Assembly (NCBI GenBank): GCA_024636835.1
Contig: JAGXGH010000141.1
Span: 1 to 37,732, forward strand
Origin: Verrucomicrobiales bacterium
GTDB taxonomy: Bacteria; Verrucomicrobiota; Verrucomicrobiia; Verrucomicrobiales; SLCJ01
Reading direction: 5' to 3'
Length of the DNA stretch: 37,732 bases
The notes under the pieces were generated by a model. That model was not told the origin of the DNA, did no database searches, and saw only the letters and a program-made list of their open reading frames with translations. The translations under genes were made by a program, and so were the position numbers. Shown here piece after piece: positions 34,072 to 37,732 of the stretch (position 1 is its first letter; each line of letters opens with the position of its first letter).

Positions 34072-35466
34072 ATGCTCAAAAAAATCACACCTTTTCTTTT
34101 ATTGGTTCATCTTTGTTACGCTGCCGGCCCTTTTCTGGGAAACGGCGTCAAGGTGGGTGAAGTCGACCAGGCGAGCGCCATTGTCTGGGTCCGGCTGACT
34201 TCGGAACCAGAGGCCGATTACTCGATCCTGCCGATTTTGACGGAAGGTCTCCCGAGAGGTGCCCGCGACACGGGGCGGATGCCCGTCGATATTCTTCCGG
34301 GCCAGGAGGGCGAGGTGCTGGTCGTGTATACACCGGTGGTTAACGGCGCGCCGTCGTCGGAAACAAGCGGTTGGCACCCGGTCGATGCGGAGAAAGATTT
34401 TATCGCCCAGGTCCCGCTGACCGAACTGTTACCGAATACGAGATACCGATACGAGGTAATGGCCCGGCCGGAGCCCGGGAAAAAGACAAGCGCTGTTGTT
34501 CAAGGCAGTTTCCGGACCGCTCCGGAAGCGGATGAGGCGGCCCCCGTCCGCTTCATCGTAACGACCTGCCAGGCCCTTCGCAGTATCGATTCCGGAAAAG
34601 AGGGGCACCACAGCTACCGGCAGATGCTTGCCTTTGATCCGCACTTCTTCGTGCATACGGGAGACATCGTTTATTACGACAAAGCGCCCCTCTCGAAAAC
34701 GGTGGCGGAGGCTCGCGCCAAATGGAACCTGATGTTCGCCTACGGGCACAACCGTCGTTTCCACCAGGAGGTGGCGTCCTACTTCATGAAGGACGACCAC
34801 GACACTTTGAAGAACGACTGCTGGCCGGGGCAGACCTACGGCGATCTCACCTGGGACGAGGGGTTGGCCCTTTTCCGCGAGCAGGTCCCGATGGGCGAGA
34901 AGACCTACCGGACCATCCGCTGGGGTAAAGACGTTCAGATTTGGATGACGGAGAACCGCGATTTCCGCTCGCCCAACAAGATGGAGGACGGGCCGGAGAA
35001 AACCATCCTCGGCAACGAGCAGAAAGCCTGGCTCAAGCGAACCTTGAAGGAATCGGACGCCAGCTACAAATTTGTCATCACGCCCGGACCGATCGTGGGT
35101 CCGGACAAAAAAGGTAAAAACGACAACCACTCGAACTCCGGCTTCTCCCATGAAGGGCAGGAACTCCGCGATTTCCTCAGCGGCTTGGAGAACACCTACG
35201 TGATCACCGGCGACCGTCACTGGCAGTATTGCTCCGAGGATCCGGAGACCGGACTGGTCGAAATGGGCTGCGGCCCGATCAACGACCAGCACGGCTACGG
35301 TGGCAACCCCGGCTACAACCCGGAATGGCACCGCTTCTTCAGCGGCAAGGGCGGCTTCCTCGGAATCACGGTGGAAGGTGGGGAGGCCCGGGCCGAGTGG
35401 TTCGGGAGCGATCCGGATTTCCCCAAAAGTCCGGTGCCGGTCGTGCGCCACCGGGAACGATTTTAG
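34072..35466 (+). CDS. PhoD-like metallophosphatase (alkaline phosphatase D family)
   Basis: A 464-aa exported protein with a signal peptide (MLKKITPFLLLVHLCYAAG). The N-terminal domain is Fn3-like (FLGNGVKVGEVDQASAIVWVRLT ... TELLPNTRYRYEV, about 18-145). The phosphatase core has FDPHFFVHTGDIVYYDK (about 196-212), SYFMKDDHDTLKNDCWPG (about 240-257) and TYVITGDRHWQYCSED (about 378-393), giving the expected metal ligands. PhoD enzymes hydrolyse phosphodiesters or monoesters outside the cytoplasm. The frame is open from 33895, but the signal peptide begins at 34072. Element site D upstream links it to the sulfatase and PEP-CTERM genes. Confidence 0.9.
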   Translation: MLKKITPFLLLVHLCYAAGPFLGNGVKVGEVDQASAIVWVRLTSEPEADYSILPILTEGLPRGARDTGRMPVDILPGQEGEVLVVYTPVVNGAPSSETSGWHPVDAEKDFIAQVPLTELLPNTRYRYEVMARPEPGKKTSAVVQGSFRTAPEADEAAPVRFIVTTCQALRSIDSGKEGHHSYRQMLAFDPHFFVHTGDIVYYDKAPLSKTVAEARAKWNLMFAYGHNRRFHQEVASYFMKDDHDTLKNDCWPGQTYGDLTWDEGLALFREQVPMGEKTYRTIRWGKDVQIWMTENRDFRSPNKMEDGPEKTILGNEQKAWLKRTLKESDASYKFVITPGPIVGPDKKGKNDNHSNSGFSHEGQELRDFLSGLENTYVITGDRHWQYCSEDPETGLVEMGCGPINDQHGYGGNPGYNPEWHRFFSGKGGFLGITVEGGEARAEWFGSDPDFPKSPVPVVRHRERF

Positions 35467-35704
35467 AAGCGCCGCTCGCGCGAAATGAGCCAGGCAAATG
35501 TCATCGCTTTTTCACTCGCTCCTTGGAATGCCTTGATGAGATCCCTCACCCCGGCGGTTAGCGCCGCCACAAAATAAAGGGGCAGACAAGAATGGCCCGT
35601 GATTAAGCACTCTTTTTGTATTTGTTGCGGTGGGTGATTTCTTGAAATTCGCTTCGGCGCATCGACACCATTTATTGGTTCGCAGACTTGGCAGACTTCG
35701 AAGA
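35467..35704. other. Intergenic stretch downstream of the PhoD-like gene
   Basis: No gene or clear terminator is seen. It joins the phosphatase gene to the decayed regulator copy. A segment near 35608 (CTCTTTTTGTATTTG) resembles one at 32765-32780 upstream of the second PEP-CTERM gene. Confidence 0.3.
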
Positions 35705-36026
35705 CGACGTCCGAGCTCCCGCCGCAGCCAGAGCGCGTCGCAGTTCCAGAACGTATGGATTATGAGCCTCATCCCGTTCGTAGAGCAGCATCTCGACCTG
35801 CAGTGCCTGCGCGGCTCCGCTTTCCGCTTTTTTCAAAATCCGCCTGCGCTTGCAGATGTCCCTTCTCCTCCATGATCAACAAAGCCCGGTCAACCGTCCT
35901 AGCGTTAACTCCCAACTCGTCCGCCAGTCGCTTGCGCCCGGGCATCAGCCCCGTCCAGCGCTCCTCATCAATTCCTTCAATTAGGTGCGCGGCGACTTGT
36001 TCTGTGATGGAGGCAGTTTTGAATAT
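35705..36026 (-). pseudogene. Decayed second copy of the GntR/LacI-type regulator (N-terminal part only)
   Basis: On the minus strand, bases 36026 to about 35705 encode the winged-helix region nearly identically to the intact regulator (EQVAAHLIEGIDEERWTGLM, then RKRLADELGVNARTVDRALL). The ATG is now ATA (36026-36024). A frameshift falls in the basic linker, and similarity ends after about 115 codons, in the segment ELRRALAAAG. The element upstream (site E) keeps the same 6-base spacing to the start position as in the intact copy. This is a partial duplication that included the control site. Confidence 0.85.
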
Positions 36027-36032
36027 GACGGA

Positions 36033-36055
36033 AACTATACCTAAAATGCACCAGT
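36033..36055 (+). promoter_or_regulatory. Regulon element site E (beside the decayed regulator)
   Basis: It reads AACTATACC, then TAAAATGCACCAGT, the closest match to the six-site consensus. AAAAAACTT follows 10 bases later. It points away from the regulator relic, toward DNA without a same-strand gene; in the intact arrangement the sulfatase would lie there. Confidence 0.72.
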
Positions 36056-36152
36056 ATTCACAACAAAAAACTTCGTGATGCCCAGACCATCTGATTTTCT
36101 GGTCAGGTCAAATTCTTGTCCCGACGGGCGGCGGCGCGGCACAAAGACATCG

Positions 36153-36185
36153 AAAAAGGCGATGACCTCACCAGAGATCATCGCC
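36153..36185 (-). terminator. Rho-independent terminator of PEP-CTERM gene 3
   Basis: On the minus strand a perfect 8-bp stem (GGCGATGA with TCATCGCC, 12-base loop) is followed by five T. It starts 25 bases after the stop codon. Confidence 0.88.
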
Positions 36186-36209
36186 GTGAATTGATTCGAG
36201 GCGAAAACT

Positions 36210-37001
36210 TTAGCTGCGTCGGCGGCGCAGAATCAGTCCAAGTCCAGCAAGACCCAGCAGTGCGGCTGAGCTTGGCTCGGGCACCGCTTCGAAACCCGCT
36301 GAGACAATTTGCCTGGCTGTTGTTCCCGTATTGTTGATAGGCGCAAGGTAATCGCCTGCCGCTGTGGTCAGCTGATACTGCGACAAGGCACGAAATGAGC
36401 CGGATGACTGATTATACAGTGTTAGATAATCATCGCCTTCGTCGCCCGCCAATGTCTGGTTGTTACGGGCCGCTTCGTGCACGAAAAAGCCTTCGCTGGT
36501 TGTCATCGTCACCGTGGCACTAGACAAGTCATATTGGCCTGGACCTCCAGTATGCTGAACTCCGGTTTTAAGACCATCCACGGCGTAGAGGCCGAAACTA
36601 TAATTTGTTGGCGTTGTGCCAGCTGAATCTAACTCGATTCGGAGTGCCCCGTCACTAATGACGTTGTCGAGATAGAAGATCCCGGTGGTGACTATATTGT
36701 TCCCACCAGTTGCTTGTATAGCCTGTGATAGTGAGGCGCCGTTGTAAGTGACATTGGTGACTGGGATACCACCACCGTACCCGCTGTAGACCATCACCAA
36801 TTTACCGTGTCCTGCTGCGGAGAAATCACCCGTGCTGATACTGATCTCGTAGCCGAAAGGTCCGGTTCCGCCATCAAGCTGCGTGGGAGCGCTGTCGATT
36901 GAGGCACCAGGTGCGTAAAAATCCTGCAGGACCACAGCGCCATGAGCACCGGATACCAGCGATAAAGCTGCAATAAGGATGGTAGTTTTTTTCAGTTTCA
37001 T
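36210..37001 (-). CDS. PEP-CTERM sorting domain protein 3
   Basis: A 263-aa exported protein with a signal peptide (MKLKKTTILIAALSLVSGAHGA) and the sorting tail AVPEPSSAALLGLAGLGLILRRRRS. The body is a Gly/Thr/Ser-rich beta-structure (FSAAGHGKLVMVYSGYGGG, then VTNVTYNGASLSQAI) of no recognised family. VTNVTYNGASLSQA-type sequence resembles repeats in other large PEP-CTERM or autotransporter-like proteins. Element site F lies 105 bases upstream in the same orientation. It converges on the decayed regulator and ends at a strong terminator. Confidence 0.85.
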   Translation of the reverse strand: MKLKKTTILIAALSLVSGAHGAVVLQDFYAPGASIDSAPTQLDGGTGPFGYEISISTGDFSAAGHGKLVMVYSGYGGGIPVTNVTYNGASLSQAIQATGGNNIVTTGIFYLDNVISDGALRIELDSAGTTPTNYSFGLYAVDGLKTGVQHTGGPGQYDLSSATVTMTTSEGFFVHEAARNNQTLAGDEGDDYLTLYNQSSGSFRALSQYQLTTAAGDYLAPINNTGTTARQIVSAGFEAVPEPSSAALLGLAGLGLILRRRRS

Positions 37002-37106
37002 AAGATTCGATTGATTGAGGTGGATGTTGGAATTTGTCTTTTGGTTGCCCTGTCGCGTGAAGTTGACTGTTTATCAGAAGGAGTATCAAATTTTTTTTAG
37101 ATTCCA

Positions 37107-37129
37107 ACTAGTGCTCTTTTGGTGTAGTT
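37107..37129 (-). promoter_or_regulatory. Regulon element site F (upstream of PEP-CTERM gene 3)
   Basis: On the minus strand it reads AACTACACC, then AAAAGAGCACTAGT. An A-run follows, and then GATACT (37087-37082). Like site A it has A rather than T at position 10, so A and F form a subtype used at PEP-CTERM genes 1 and 3. Confidence 0.72.
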
Positions 37130-37262
37130 TATCAACTTTTGTGGAAGTGCTTATTTATGGCGCTAGCGGTCGTGGATTTCAGAAAGAGGAGGGGGTTTCG
37201 AAGTAGTAACCGGCATCCTGCCGCTTATAGAGGGCAAAGAGCTGGAAGCTCGCTTCTACCCT
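37130..37262. other. Intergenic stretch with a weak interspersed-repeat remnant
   Basis: No gene is seen. CCGGCATCCTGCCGC at about 37210-37224 resembles the core of the element at 7396-7422 (GGCATCCTGCCGCC) and can form a short hairpin. Confidence 0.35.
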
Positions 37263-37362
37263 TGATGGGGGTCAGTCCTTTGATGGGGGTCAGTTGATGG
37301 GGGTCAGTTGATGGGGGTCAGTCCTTTGATGGGGGTCAGTCCTTTGATGGGGGTCAGTCCTT
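37263..37362 (+). repeat. Tandem array of TGATGGGGGTCAGT units
   Basis: Six head-to-tail units start at 37263, 37281, 37295, 37309, 37327 and 37345. Four have 18 bases (TGATGGGGGTCAGTCCTT); the second and third have 14 and lack CCTT. The GGGTCAGTCC core also occurs inverted at 28164-28174. Confidence 0.9.
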
Positions 37363-37732
37363 GAACTTAAGCGTTGGATTTAGGTGCCAGGCGACAAAAA
37401 ACAAATTTCACTGATTTTACCTCGTCAAATATCGCTCGGCACCACCCCTACCACGAGCACAGATCTCGTCAGTCGCTTACGTGGGATGTTCCAACAAAGC
37501 GAGCTCATTTCTTTGGCAGTAACCAGAAAGCCGTTTTGACGCCAATAGCTTCCATTCTCCGCTGCCTTCGCAATGTCGGGTTCAGTCACGTTCACTAGTG
37601 TCCAGCTAAGAGAGCAAAGGGCTTACCAAAGGCACTGAAAGCAAGCTGGTTACGAATAAACGTTGATGTGACGCATTTGAGCCCAATTCGCAAAATCCCC
37701 CTGCCGCGCCGAATCTTGCGGCATGAATGAAG
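37363..37732. other. Window end without a recognised gene
   Basis: Short open frames exist on both strands. One on the minus strand reads VTEPDIAKAAENGSYW and continues RQNGFLVTAKEM, which looks protein-like but is short and matches no family I know. It could be a relic. Nothing else can be supported. Confidence 0.3.

Noticed and set aside
34429..35451. 340-codon open frame on the minus strand
   Set aside because: It is the antisense shadow of the PhoD-like gene, produced by GC-rich codons; composition is not protein-like and no family is recognised.
37263..37362. CRISPR-like array
   Set aside because: The units are 14-18 bases with no unique spacers between them, so this is a plain tandem repeat.

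Overview
The window looks like a chromosomal segment of a Gram-negative member of the PVC group, most likely Verrucomicrobiota. I infer this from three PEP-CTERM secreted proteins ending in short Arg-rich tails, a type I sulfatase, a PhoD-like phosphatase, secreted toroid and PDZ proteins of the kind common in planctomycetes and verrucomicrobia, and many lipoproteins and outer-membrane export parts. No rRNA, tRNA or CRISPR array was seen.

Layout. Bases 1-2325 hold two tandem PilT-type pilus retraction ATPases. They are followed by a BamE-like lipoprotein, a coiled-coil membrane-fusion protein and a secreted alpha/alpha-toroid protein. Bases 5815-11249 hold selA followed by a complete PhnD/C/E/E-type ABC importer. 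The binding protein resembles the branch annotated as putative selenate binding proteins, so this is probably a selenium block. Bases 11319-14087 hold a secreted EF-hand protein, IF-1 with a long basic N-terminal extension, and asnS. Bases 14252-17940 hold a secreted beta-propeller glycosidase-like protein and a PDZ/toroid/HEAT protein, each followed by the same short repeat. A decayed comM gene lies at about 18251-18749. Bases 18942-25726 are one tight operon for a tripartite ABC efflux pump: Cys-rich secreted protein, adaptor, ATPase, two FtsX-type permeases, Cys-rich lipoprotein and TolC-type channel.

From about 25.7 kb the window becomes accessory. An AbiE-type toxin-antitoxin pair sits between two imperfect direct repeats of about 115 bp whose left ends are exactly 2000 bp apart. 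Next come a PEP-CTERM gene, a junction of two gene relics, a GntR-HTH/LacI-like regulator divergent from a sulfatase, a second PEP-CTERM gene, a PhoD-like phosphatase, a decayed second copy of the regulator, a third PEP-CTERM gene and a short tandem array.

The most interesting signal is a 23-bp element that occurs six times between 29.1 and 37.2 kb. It lies upstream of all three PEP-CTERM genes and the PhoD gene, in the regulator/sulfatase intergenic region, and beside the decayed regulator copy. An A-rich box follows at nearly constant distance, and in three sites a GATACT-like hexamer follows that. Wherever there is one obvious target gene, the element points at it. This suggests a local regulon controlled by the GntR/LacI-like protein that couples extracellular sulfate and phosphate ester hydrolysis to PEP-CTERM surface proteins. 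I know of no description of it, but novelty cannot be tested from sequence alone.
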